7,971 nucleotides of DNA from an uncultured Eubacteriales bacterium (GCA_900551495.1 URWG01000084.1:1-7971); one strand, 5' to 3'. Shown: positions 1 through 7,255, counted from the stretch's first letter. A program made the numbers and translations. The notes: generated by a model from the sequence alone, not told the origin.

Positions 1-113
1 GGCTCCCCCAAAGGTGGAGCCAAGGCACGAATTGAAATAAGGTTCAACCCCTCAGTCAGCTTCGCTGACAGCTCACCTTACAAAACGTCCCCCATTACAC
101 AGGGGAACCTTGG
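1..113. repeat. Partial composite palindromic intergenic repeat
   Basis: Several nested inverted repeats are packed together. Bases 1-9 and 13-21 form a GGCTCC/GGAGCC hairpin with one mismatch and an AAA loop. CCAAGG at 20-25 is matched by CCTTGG at 108-113. An outer arm at 39-52 (AAGGTTC, three extra bases, CCCT) pairs with AGGGGAACCTT at 101-111. Inside it is a perfect hairpin, GTCAGC (55-60), TTC, GCTGAC (64-69). No reading frame is evident. The left edge may be cut by the window boundary. From memory, similar palindromes are dispersed in Oscillospiraceae genomes, but I cannot search for copies here. It lies just past the 3' end of the minus-strand lipoprotein gene and could help end its transcript (inference). 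Confidence 0.6.
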
Positions 114-165
114 TGCGGGCGGCGGGCACAGACGGCGCCCTTGCGGGGCCTGTCGGGTCGCGAGG

Positions 166-483
166 TCAATAGCGTCGCAGACCGCCCATACCGCCGCGGG
201 CACCTGCGGCATTATCGCCCGTCTCGCTGCCCGTCCCGGTTGTCATTTCGCTGTCGAAATCGGCGGCGTCATTCGTCGTGCCGTTCGATTCGGAGGACGT
301 GACGGAGCTGCTCTCCGCCTCGGTGCGGCTCGTCGCGGCTTCGGTCGGGCGCGTTGCGGGGACAGTGCTCTCCGAGATTATGCCGTCGGTGCGGTCCGAA
401 ACGTTGCCGCCGTCCGTGCAGCCCGTCAGCAGGCACAGCAGCGAAACTGCAAGAATGAAAATCGTTAGCTTTTTCATATTCAT
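166..483 (-). CDS. Small Ser/Thr/Glu-rich lipoprotein of unknown function
   Basis: The product is 105 residues. It starts MNMKKL, has a hydrophobic signal segment at about residues 6-19 and a lipobox LTGC at 19-22, so Cys22 should be lipidated by Lgt and the protein anchored on the outer face of the membrane. The rest (about 23-105) is low complexity, rich in Ser, Thr, Glu, Asp, Gly and Ala, and ends in a short basic Gly/Arg tail (ARGGMGG, then LRRY). I recognise no folded domain. The start at 483 was chosen because GGAGG (489-493 on the opposite strand) stands 5 nt upstream. The frame stays open upstream to 651, but those starts lack a ribosome site and would bury the signal peptide. It is divergent from the ferredoxin gene. 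Lipoprotein assignment is secure; the role is unknown. Confidence 0.8.
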   Translation of the reverse strand: MNMKKLTIFILAVSLLCLLTGCTDGGNVSDRTDGIISESTVPATRPTEAATSRTEAESSSVTSSESNGTTNDAADFDSEMTTGTGSETGDNAAGARGGMGGLRRY

Positions 484-511
484 GTTTTCCTCCATCAGAG
501 TTGATTCGAGC

Positions 512-542
512 ATAGTATGCGGCAAAATTTCGCCTTTATGAA
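512..542 (-). promoter_or_regulatory. Possible promoter for the minus-strand lipoprotein gene
   Basis: On the minus strand TACTAT (512-517) resembles a -10 box, about 28 nt upstream of the start at 483. The best -35 candidate, TTCATA (537-542), is weak and 19 nt away. This is a tentative call. Confidence 0.3.
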
Positions 543-571
543 AAAACTTTTTCAAAATCGGTATTTTCGGA

Positions 572-600
572 TTGATTTCAATGCGGAAGCCTTGTATAAT
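572..600 (+). promoter_or_regulatory. Sigma-A-type promoter of the ferredoxin gene
   Basis: TTGATT at 572-577 is a near-consensus -35 box. It is followed by a 17-nt spacer and a perfect TATAAT at 595-600. The -10 box ends 31 nt before the ferredoxin start codon, leaving a short leader. A small inverted repeat, GAAAAA (540-545) and TTTTTC (548-553), lies just upstream. Confidence 0.8.
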
Positions 601-631
601 AATGACGAAAAACCACGGAAAGGATACTACC

Positions 632-1021
632 ATGAAAAAGCTTGTTGTCAAAAAAGGTTCTCAGTGTATGGCGTGCCTTGAATGTGTCGTCGCCTGCTCC
701 AAGGCGTTCTACAAGGAATTCCATCCCGACAAAGCCTGCGTCCGCATTGTCGAGCGCGCAGGAAAGGTTCGCCCCATGACCTGCGTCCAGTGCGGCAAGT
801 GCGCTGCGGCGTGCGAGCACGGCGCGATCGCGCAGAATCCCAAGACCGGTGTGTACATGATAAATAAAAAGCTCTGTGTCGGCTGCGGCAAGTGCGCCGA
901 AGCCTGTCCGTTCGGTGTGATTGTCTTTGAACAGGGCATGGCGAATGCGTCCAAGTGCATCGCCTGCGGCATCTGCGTCAAGGCTTGTCCGATGGAGGTT
1001 TTGGAGATTGCGGAGAGCTGA
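632..1021 (+). CDS. 4Fe-4S ferredoxin with four cluster motifs (CooF/HycB-like)
   Basis: This 129-residue soluble protein has four CxxCxxCxxxC-type motifs at Cys12-15-18-22, Cys51-54-57-61, Cys82-85-88-92 and Cys109-112-115-119, i.e. 16 ligands, enough for four [4Fe-4S] clusters. Cys-Pro follows the last cysteine in motifs three and four, as in bacterial ferredoxins. This 16-Cys layout is typical of electron-transfer subunits such as CooF (CO dehydrogenase), HycB/HydN and DmsB, so the likely role is shuttling low-potential electrons between an oxidoreductase and a partner. No oxidoreductase gene adjoins it, so the partner is unknown. The start at 632 was chosen because AAGGA (619-623) lies about 8 nt upstream and MKKLVV opens the first domain; the frame is open back to 572 but overlaps the promoter. 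Cys36 is an extra cysteine outside the motifs. Confidence 0.88.
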   Translation: MKKLVVKKGSQCMACLECVVACSKAFYKEFHPDKACVRIVERAGKVRPMTCVQCGKCAAACEHGAIAQNPKTGVYMINKKLCVGCGKCAEACPFGVIVFEQGMANASKCIACGICVKACPMEVLEIAES

Positions 1022-1042
1022 GCGCTCTCGTTGATGTGCCGT

Positions 1043-1086
1043 AAGGCGCGGGTGCGTAAAAGAGACGGCTTTTTTGTCGCCTTTTT
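1043..1086 (+). terminator. Weak terminator-like structure after the ferredoxin gene
   Basis: AAGGCG (1043-1048) pairs with CGCCTT (1078-1083), which runs into a T tract. An inner AAAAG (1058-1062) can pair with CTTTT (1069-1073). Large internal loops make this uncertain. A second small hairpin, GAGAGC/GCTCTC (1013-1018/1024-1029), spans the ferredoxin stop codon. Confidence 0.35.
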
Positions 1087-1098
1087 GCGGAATTATCC

Positions 1099-1128
1099 TT
1101 GACAGCGCTGCCTGCGCTGTGGTATCAT
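1099..1128 (+). promoter_or_regulatory. Promoter of the DUF4190 gene with an internal inverted repeat
   Basis: A perfect TTGACA (-35, 1099-1104) is followed by an 18-nt spacer and TATCAT (-10, 1123-1128). The spacer carries the perfect inverted repeat ACAGCGC (1102-1108), TGCCT, GCGCTGT (1114-1120), which overlaps the 3' half of the -35 box. That is a suitable place for a repressor operator, though no regulator is identified. The leader from the predicted transcription start to the start codon is about 58 nt. Confidence 0.75.
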
Positions 1129-1192
1129 GACTGTATCAAGTGACGGTAAAGACCGCTGGTTTTTCCGTTAAAAATGGAGAGGAGATTGAAAA

Positions 1193-1552
1193 ATGGATAA
1201 CAACTATCAGACCAATCCGCAGCCCCAGCAGCCCCAGCAGCCTCAGCAGCCTCAGCAGACCAACGGCATGGCGATTGCGGCGCTCGTTTGCGGCATTGTC
1301 GGCGTTGTCGGCTGCTTCCTGGGCTACTTTGCCTTTGTTTCTTTGGCGCTGTCCATCGTCGGCATCGTTCTCGGCGTAAAGGGCATGAACATTGCCAAGA
1401 GCACCGGTACCGGTAAGGGCCTCGCCATCGCGGGTCTCGTCTGCGGCATCGTCGGCGCGGCGTTCTCCCTGATCGGCGCGATTTGCACCATCTGTGTTTG
1501 CGCCACCGCAAACAGCCTCGGTGCATTTGCCGACTTCGCAAACTACTATTGA
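1193..1552 (+). CDS. DUF4190 domain-containing small membrane protein
   Basis: The product is 119 residues. A hydrophilic Pro/Gln-rich head (residues 9-22, four PQQ units) is followed by a Gly/Ala/Val-rich membrane region. Two related segments, MAIAALVCGIVG (26-37) and LAIAGLVCGIVG (77-88), are the internal repeat typical of DUF4190 proteins. Hydrophobic stretches cover about 26-46, 47-63 and 77-105, so two to three membrane spans are likely, with the PQQ head probably outside the bilayer. Such proteins are common in Firmicutes and Actinobacteria; no biochemical function is known to me. The start is supported by AGGAG at 1180-1184, 8 nt upstream. The gene has its own promoter and a terminator just downstream, so it is probably monocistronic or loosely coupled to lgt. 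Confidence 0.88.
   Translation: MDNNYQTNPQPQQPQQPQQPQQTNGMAIAALVCGIVGVVGCFLGYFAFVSLALSIVGIVLGVKGMNIAKSTGTGKGLAIAGLVCGIVGAAFSLIGAICTICVCATANSLGAFADFANYY
1223..1258 (+). repeat. Four 9-bp tandem repeats encoding Pro-Gln-Gln
   Basis: Four tandem in-frame copies of CCN CAG CAG encode PQQ x4 near the N terminus of the DUF4190 protein. The copies differ only at the third base of the Pro codon (C, C, T, T), so copy number could change by slippage without breaking the frame. Confidence 0.85.
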
Positions 1553-1595
1553 TTCGCCTAAATCAAACAAAAATCTGATATTGTATCAGTCAAAG

Positions 1596-1626
1596 CAGAC
1601 ATAGGCGTTTGTCCTATGTCTGTTTT
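1596..1626 (+). terminator. Intrinsic terminator between the DUF4190 gene and lgt
   Basis: CAGACATAGG (1596-1605) pairs perfectly with CCTATGTCTG (1613-1622) over 10 bp around the loop CGTTTGT, followed by TTTT. It ends 15 nt before the lgt start codon and just before the lgt ribosome site. A smaller perfect hairpin, CTGATA/TATCAG (1575-1589), precedes it. I see no convincing promoter between it and lgt, so lgt may depend on read-through. Confidence 0.75.
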
Positions 1627-1641
1627 GCTGTGGAGAGTAAA

Positions 1642-2439
1642 ATGTTTCCTGCTTTAACGGTATTCGGCAGAGAGCTGCCGACCTATATGCTGTGCGCCCT
1701 ATTCGGTGCTCTGTCGGCGCTGTTTGTCTCTGCCGTCGTGGGGAAAAAGCGCGGGCTGGACGATGTGACGATCATCACGCTGGGCGTGCTGAGCTTCATC
1801 GGCGTCGGCGTGGGCGGCTGTCTGCTGTACGGTCTGACGAGAATCCGCGCGTTGGGGTACATCCTGTCGCATTTGGAGCTGATCCGCTCGTTTGACGATT
1901 TTGTCACGGCGGTCAAGCTCGTGTTCGGCGGCTCGGTGTTCTACGGCGGGCTGATCGGCATGATCCTTATCAGCCTCTGCTATGTGCGCAAAAAGCGCCT
2001 CAGCCGCGACTATATCGATCTGACAGCGGCGGCGATTCCGCTCTTCCACGCGTGGGGACGGATCGGCTGCTTCCTCGGCGGCTGCTGCTTCGGTATCGAG
2101 AGCAGCTTCGGCTTTGTGTATCAAAATTCGCCCATTGCGGAGGCAAACGGCGTCCGTCGGCTGCCCGTCGCGCTGTTTGAGGCGGCGTTCAATGCGGCGC
2201 TGTGTATTTTCCTGTTCGTCTGCTTCCGAAAGAAGAAATACCGCGGTCGCCTGCTGAATATCTACCTGTATGCCTATCCCGTGTGGCGCTTCGTCATCGA
2301 ATTCTTCCGCGGCGACGCATATCGCGGCTTTTTGTGGGGACTTTCGACCTCCCAGTGGGTGTCGATCCTCTTGGTCGCGGTCAATACGGCAGCGCTGCTC
2401 GTCAGAGCGCGGAAGAAGAAAGCGGTGGCAGCAGAATAA
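1642..2439 (+). CDS. lgt: Prolipoprotein diacylglyceryl transferase family protein (Lgt)
   Basis: Lgt is an integral membrane enzyme that moves diacylglycerol from phosphatidylglycerol to the lipobox cysteine of prolipoproteins. The 265-residue product has the family landmarks: GGSVFYGGLIG (96-106), HAWGRIGCFLGGCCFG (136-151, where Arg140 matches E. coli Arg143), LPVALFE (174-180), YPVWRFVIEFFRGD (212-225, with Tyr212, Arg216 and Glu220 matching E. coli Tyr235, Arg239 and Glu243) and LSTSQW (234-239). Several hydrophobic spans and a basic C-terminal tail are present. Unusually, the HGGLIG motif around E. coli His103 reads YGGLIG (Tyr101). The ATG at 1642 was chosen for GGAG (1632-1635) 6 nt upstream; the TTG at 1609 lies inside the terminator hairpin. 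A lipoprotein substrate candidate is encoded at 166-483. The family is clear; activity given the His change is not certain. Confidence 0.9.
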   Translation: MFPALTVFGRELPTYMLCALFGALSALFVSAVVGKKRGLDDVTIITLGVLSFIGVGVGGCLLYGLTRIRALGYILSHLELIRSFDDFVTAVKLVFGGSVFYGGLIGMILISLCYVRKKRLSRDYIDLTAAAIPLFHAWGRIGCFLGGCCFGIESSFGFVYQNSPIAEANGVRRLPVALFEAAFNAALCIFLFVCFRKKKYRGRLLNIYLYAYPVWRFVIEFFRGDAYRGFLWGLSTSQWVSILLVAVNTAALLVRARKKKAVAAE

Positions 2440-2443
2440 AATC

Positions 2444-2759
2444 AATCGGGGTGTGACACTCGACACATCCCGTTTCAGACTGTCAAAAAAGTCCGTAATC
2501 GTCAAAATCGGTTAACAATTTATGGGGTTTTGTTCTCTGCGTTTTGATTTGCAAAAACGGAGAATTCCGAACTTTATAGTCAAAAACAGGCTTGCTTCGC
2601 AAGGATTTTGACTTACTGCGCAACTCACGCCCTACCGTACCTATGTACGCCGACGGGTGTGAGTTGCTTGTCTTCCGAACTTTTTCGCAGTCTGTCAGCG
2701 TGCCGAAAAGGGTTTTTCGACACGCTGAATCGGGATGTGACACTCGTCACATCCCGATT
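2444..2759. mobile_element. MITE-like or REP-like element with terminal inverted repeats
   Basis: This gene-free stretch lies between the convergent lgt and vanZ-like genes. Bases 2444-2493, reverse-complemented, match 2710-2759 at 38 of 50 positions, giving long imperfect terminal inverted repeats. Each end is itself a hairpin built on a GGG(A/G)TGTG/CACATCCC stem. The interior holds AGTCAAAA (2578-2585)/TTTTGACT (2606-2613) enclosing CTTGC-TTC-GCAAG, and a 13-bp stem 2620-2632/2655-2667 (one G-T pair) enclosing CGTAC-CTAT-GTACG. The 11-mer TTCCGAACTTT occurs at 2565-2575 and 2673-2683, flanking these hairpins. There is no transposase frame and no clear target duplication. A non-autonomous element or a structured intergenic repeat fits best. 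Confidence 0.6.
2695..2728 (+). repeat. Long hairpin inside the intergenic element
   Basis: TCAGCGTG (2695-2702) and CGAAAA (2704-2709) pair with TTTTCG (2714-2719) and CACGCTGA (2721-2728) around a GGGT loop. This gives 14 paired bases with a single C-A mismatch. It abuts the terminator hairpin directly. Confidence 0.7.
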
Positions 2760-2762
2760 TTT
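2728..2762 (+). terminator. Strong hairpin terminator between convergent genes
   Basis: AATCGGGATGTGAC (2728-2741) and GTCACATCCCGATT (2746-2759) form a perfect 14-bp stem around an ACTC loop, continuing into a T run on the plus strand. It should stop rightward transcripts from lgt. On the minus strand it lies just past the vanZ-like stop codon, but no T run follows it there. Confidence 0.75.
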
Positions 2763-2767
2763 ATGCT

Positions 2768-3289
2768 TCACTCATCGACGGGGAAACGGCGGCGGAAGGG
2801 GAGAAAGAGCAGATACCCCAAAACGCCGCCGACGGTATTGGTGATGACGTCGGTGATGTCCGAGCGGCGGGACATACTCAGCAGCGGCTGGAGCAGCTCA
2901 ATGGAGAGGCTGAGCGCCAGCGTCAGCAGCAGACAGCGGAAAAAGCCGCATTTCTTCCCGACACAGCGGCGGCGCAGCGGAAGCAAAAAACCGAACGGGA
3001 CGGTCATGAGGACGTTCAGGATCAGCTGGCGTTCCGCGTCGCCGTAACCGCGGCGCAGGTCGCGGAAGGGCAGCAGGTGCATCGGTCGGTACGGGTGGTG
3101 CAGACAGTCGGGCAGGGCGGCGAGAATCGGCATCAGTGTGACATATAATACGCCGACCAAATAGAAATACAGAAGCGTGTGGACCGTGAGACTTTTCCTG
3201 CCGCGTGCGCCCCAACGCCGCCGCAGTACGACGAAATAGAGCAGCGCAAGCACAAGCAAATCGACGGTGCGGCAAGGCCGGTCCGGCAC
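2768..3289 (-). CDS. VanZ family membrane protein
   Basis: The 173-residue product carries the VanZ-like core: LLPFRDL (72-78), an LNVLMTVPFGFLLP segment (91-104) with the conserved Asn, SIELLQPLL (129-137) and RSDITDVITNTVGG (142-155) leading into the last span. About five hydrophobic spans are expected (near 9-22, 36-57, 88-105, 117-136 and 147-164), with Arg-rich loops. The founding member, VanZ of Tn1546, gives low-level teicoplanin resistance, but chromosomal family members are widespread and mostly uncharacterised, so resistance should not be assumed; no van cluster is present. The start is a GTG at 3289 with AGGGAG about 9 nt upstream and a promoter behind it. The gene converges on lgt. 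Confidence 0.83.
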   Translation of the reverse strand: MPDRPCRTVDLLVLALLYFVVLRRRWGARGRKSLTVHTLLYFYLVGVLYVTLMPILAALPDCLHHPYRPMHLLPFRDLRRGYGDAERQLILNVLMTVPFGFLLPLRRRCVGKKCGFFRCLLLTLALSLSIELLQPLLSMSRRSDITDVITNTVGGVLGYLLFLPFRRRFPVDE

Positions 3290-3323
3290 GGTCCTCAGCT
3301 CCCTTCAAAATCCGAATACGACG

Positions 3324-3353
3324 AGTATAAGGCGTCCGATTGTGCGAAGTCAA
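3324..3353 (-). promoter_or_regulatory. Promoter of the vanZ-like gene
   Basis: Read on the minus strand, TTGACT (3348-3353) and TATACT (3324-3329) are separated by 18 nt. The -10 box lies 34 nt upstream of the GTG start. An inverted repeat, GTCCGATT (3334-3341)/AATCGGAC (3375-3382), has one arm within the spacer and the other upstream of the -35 box. Confidence 0.65.
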
Positions 3354-3496
3354 GAAAATCGGCGCGGTTTGAGAAATCGGACTGCCGCAGCGGTATTTTT
3401 TGAAAAATCGTATTGTCATTTTGCTGATATTTGCGCGTAATATTTGGCGATAATAGACAAAATCGCGAAAATTGACAACAGCATTATCTTTTTGAG

Positions 3497-3525
3497 TTGC
3501 AATCTCGGGACCGCTATTGTATAAT
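3497..3525 (+). promoter_or_regulatory. Promoter of the nucleoside importer operon
   Basis: TTGCAA (-35, 3497-3502), a 17-nt spacer and a perfect TATAAT (-10, 3520-3525) lie 34 nt upstream of the ATPase start codon. The leader would be under 30 nt, too short for a purine or other riboswitch. The preceding roughly 110 bases are AT-rich and contain TTGTCA (3414-3419) and TGACAA (3473-3478) in inverted orientation. Confidence 0.8.
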
Positions 3526-3559
3526 ATTTTCGTAGTTTGTAAAAAGGAGGTACCCGAAT

Positions 3560-5098
<1,539 letters not shown>

Positions 5099-5099
5099 G

Positions 5100-6248
5100 A
5101 TGAAACAGAAAACTCCGCTGCTGAGAAAGAGCGGCGTGCAGACCCTGCTTTCCTCCCTGCTTTGCATCATCCTGGGTCTGTTCGTCGGTTATCTGGCGCT
5201 GCTCATCATCGAGCCCTCCGGCGCTTGGGGCGCTATCGTCGGCGTTCTGAAAAACTTTATGAAGTACCCCTCCGCCGCCGCACGGCTCAAGTATTTCGGC
5301 AACACGCTGGTCAAGACGGCACCGCTGCTGCTGTGCTCCCTGTCCGTTCTGTTTGCCTATAAGGTCGGTCTGTTCAACATCGGCGCTGCCGGTCAGTACG
5401 TCATCGGCGCGGCTGCCGCGCTCTACTGTGCGCTGATGCCCGGTCTGCCGTGGTACGTCTGCCTGCTCGCTGCGGTCGCGGCTGCCGCGCTGTCCGGTGC
5501 GATCTGCGGTGCGCTGCGTGCTTACTGCAACGTCAACGTCGTTATCTCCGGCATCATGCTCAACTGGATCAGCCTCTATGCCACGAACCTGATCCTCAAG
5601 CCCGGCATGGACCCGACCGGTAAGGACACCTACCGCCTCATCAAGCTCGGTCACACCGACTCCATCCTGCCCACGCTGGGCTTGGATGAGCTGTTCAGCA
5701 AGAACCAGTACGTCACCATCGCGATCCCCATTGCGATCATCGTTGCGATCATCGTTTGGGTCGTCCTCGACAAGACCAAGTTCGGCTATGAGCTGAAGGC
5801 GACCGGCAACAACCTCCATGCGGCAAAGTACTGCGGCATGAAGGAAAACCGCAACATCATCCTCTCCATGCTCATCGCCGGCGCGCTTGCCGGCCTCGGC
5901 GCGGGTCTTTACTTCCTGTCCGACTTTGAGCAGTGGAACGTCAACTCCTCCTCCGTCCCCGCGATGGGCTTCAACGGCATTGCGGCAGCCTTCCTCGGCG
6001 GTCTGCATCCCATCGGCGCGATCTTCTCGTCGCTGTTTATCCAGCACATCACGCTCGGCGGCGGCAACGTCGATCTGAGCCACTACTGTGCACAGATCGC
6101 GGACTTCATCTCCTCTGTCATCATCTACCTCTGCGGCTTCGTGCTGTTCTTCAAGGCGTTCATGAACCGCATTATGGACAAGAGAGAGGAAAAGCGTTTG
6201 CACAAAGCCGCACTTGCTGCGGAAAATAAGGAAGGAGGCGACAAGTAA
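5100..6248 (+). CDS. Nucleoside ABC importer permease 1 (NupP/YufP-like)
   Basis: This 382-residue integral membrane subunit belongs to the BPD_transp_2 family and forms half of the nucleoside channel. Family features are GLFNIGAAGQYVIGA (90-104), VVISGIMLNW (147-156), TKFGYELKATGNNLHAAKYCG (226-246 region), GALAGLGAG (261-269) and GFNGIAAAFLGGLHPIGA (290-307). It has about nine to ten hydrophobic spans, a longer extracytoplasmic stretch at about 167-200 and a charged Lys/Glu-rich C-terminal tail (358-382). The ATG at 5100 was chosen because GGAGG (5086-5090) lies 9 nt upstream; the frame is open back to 4992, inside the ATPase gene, but those residues look like out-of-frame translation. It is one nucleotide from the ATPase stop and shares one base with the next gene, so translational coupling is likely. 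Confidence 0.9.
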   Translation: MKQKTPLLRKSGVQTLLSSLLCIILGLFVGYLALLIIEPSGAWGAIVGVLKNFMKYPSAAARLKYFGNTLVKTAPLLLCSLSVLFAYKVGLFNIGAAGQYVIGAAAALYCALMPGLPWYVCLLAAVAAAALSGAICGALRAYCNVNVVISGIMLNWISLYATNLILKPGMDPTGKDTYRLIKLGHTDSILPTLGLDELFSKNQYVTIAIPIAIIVAIIVWVVLDKTKFGYELKATGNNLHAAKYCGMKENRNIILSMLIAGALAGLGAGLYFLSDFEQWNVNSSSVPAMGFNGIAAAFLGGLHPIGAIFSSLFIQHITLGGGNVDLSHYCAQIADFISSVIIYLCGFVLFFKAFMNRIMDKREEKRLHKAALAAENKEGGDK

Positions 6249-7207
6249 TGGTATTACTGCTGCAATATACCCTCATCTTTGCCGCCGTCCTGCTGCTCGT
6301 CGCCTTGGGTGGCTGCTTCTCCGAGCACTCCGGTGTTATCAACATCGGTTTGGAGGGCATCATGGTCATCGGCGCCCTCGGCGGCGCGCTGGTGATGCGC
6401 TTCCTGCCCTATGACCCGAATACTGCCGGCTTCGGCGCGAGCTTCGGTATGTTCGCCGCCGTCCTCGGCGCGTCGGTCCTGTTCGGTATGATATACTCAT
6501 TGCTATTGGCAGTCGCGTGTATCAACTTCAAGGCGGATCAGACCATCGTCGGCACGGCGATGAACCTGCTCGGCACGTCGCTGGCGACCGTCGTCGTCAA
6601 GTCGATGAACACCGCCGCGAACCCCGACGACCACTCCTCCGAAATTCAGTACTTCAATCAGAAGAAGGCGTTCCTGTCCAGCATCGGCGGCTTTGAGCTG
6701 AACTGGTTCATGATTGTCGCCGTCATCCTGCTGATCGTTTCGATCGTCCTGCTGTACAAGACCCGCTTCGGCCTGCGGCTCCGCGCCTGCGGCGAGCATC
6801 CCCAGGCTGCGGACTCTGTCGGTATCAATGTCTACAAGATGCGCTATGCCGGCGTTATTATCTCCGGCTTCCTCGGCGGTCTCGGCGGCATTACCTACAT
6901 CACCGCGGGCGTCAGCCTTTGGAAGTTTGAAAACGGCGTCGCCGGCTTCGGCTTCCTTGCGTTGGCGGTCATGATCTTCGGCGCGTGGGATCCGGTGCGT
7001 ATCGCGCTTGCCGCGCTGCTGTTCGGCTTCTTCCGCGCTCTGGGCAACACCTATAACGGCTTCGATTTCCTTGTTGCGATGGAGATCCCCAGCGCCGTTT
7101 ATAATATGCTGCCCTACATCGTTTCCCTGATCGTCCTTGCCTTCACGTCCAAGAATTCCAAGGCGCCGAAGGCGGAAGGTATTCCTTACGACAAGGGTCA
7201 GCGCTGA
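6248..7207 (+). CDS. Nucleoside ABC importer permease 2 (NupQ/YufQ-like)
   Basis: This 319-residue membrane subunit is the second BPD_transp_2 permease and pairs with the 382-residue one. It shows SEHSGVINIGLEGIMVIGA (25-43), the strong signature of the shorter subunit of nucleoside importers, plus FGLRLRACGEHPQAADSVG (174-192), ISGFLGGLGG (205-214) and PSAVYNMLPYIVSLIVL (281-297). About eight to nine hydrophobic spans are present; a polar loop lies near 120-145. Its ATG overlaps the upstream TAA by one base (TAATG), with AAGGAGG (6232-6238) 9 nt before the start. Together with the ATPase it completes an importer core, but the BmpA-type binding lipoprotein normally encoded first in such operons is not seen in this window. 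Confidence 0.9.
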   Translation: MVLLLQYTLIFAAVLLLVALGGCFSEHSGVINIGLEGIMVIGALGGALVMRFLPYDPNTAGFGASFGMFAAVLGASVLFGMIYSLLLAVACINFKADQTIVGTAMNLLGTSLATVVVKSMNTAANPDDHSSEIQYFNQKKAFLSSIGGFELNWFMIVAVILLIVSIVLLYKTRFGLRLRACGEHPQAADSVGINVYKMRYAGVIISGFLGGLGGITYITAGVSLWKFENGVAGFGFLALAVMIFGAWDPVRIALAALLFGFFRALGNTYNGFDFLVAMEIPSAVYNMLPYIVSLIVLAFTSKNSKAPKAEGIPYDKGQR

Positions 7208-7220
7208 CGTTGTTTCCCAT

Positions 7221-7255
7221 TTATGCTATCCCCGCGCCTTGTGGGGATAGCATAA
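7221..7255 (+). terminator. Hairpin between importer operon and udk
   Basis: TTATGCTATCCCC (7221-7233) and GGGGATAGCATAA (7243-7255) form a perfect 13-bp stem with a 9-nt loop, 13 nt after the permease stop. The tail (TCATTTGCCTTTT) is only moderately T-rich, so it may be a leaky terminator or an RNA-stabilising structure rather than a full stop. I see no good promoter between it and udk. Confidence 0.65.

Noticed and set aside
1223..1258. Short tandem repeats considered as a CRISPR array
   Set aside because: The units are 9 bp, contiguous without spacers, and encode PQQ in frame in the DUF4190 protein.
1699..2505. 268-codon minus-strand open frame
   Set aside because: It is antisense to lgt, compositionally odd (Arg, Gln, Asp, Ala) and lacks motifs, while the plus strand encodes clear Lgt motifs.
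2440..2767. Small coding genes in the lgt-vanZ gap
   Set aside because: Open frames here run through hairpin arms and into the vanZ-like gene, lack convincing ribosome sites and show no protein-like composition.
2768..3289. Glycopeptide resistance locus
   Set aside because: Only a VanZ-family protein is present, with no vanA/H/X/R/S-like genes. Family members are common in chromosomes without resistance.
3526..3559. Riboswitch before the nucleoside importer
   Set aside because: The promoter places the transcript start only about 28 nt before the start codon, leaving no room for a purine-type aptamer.
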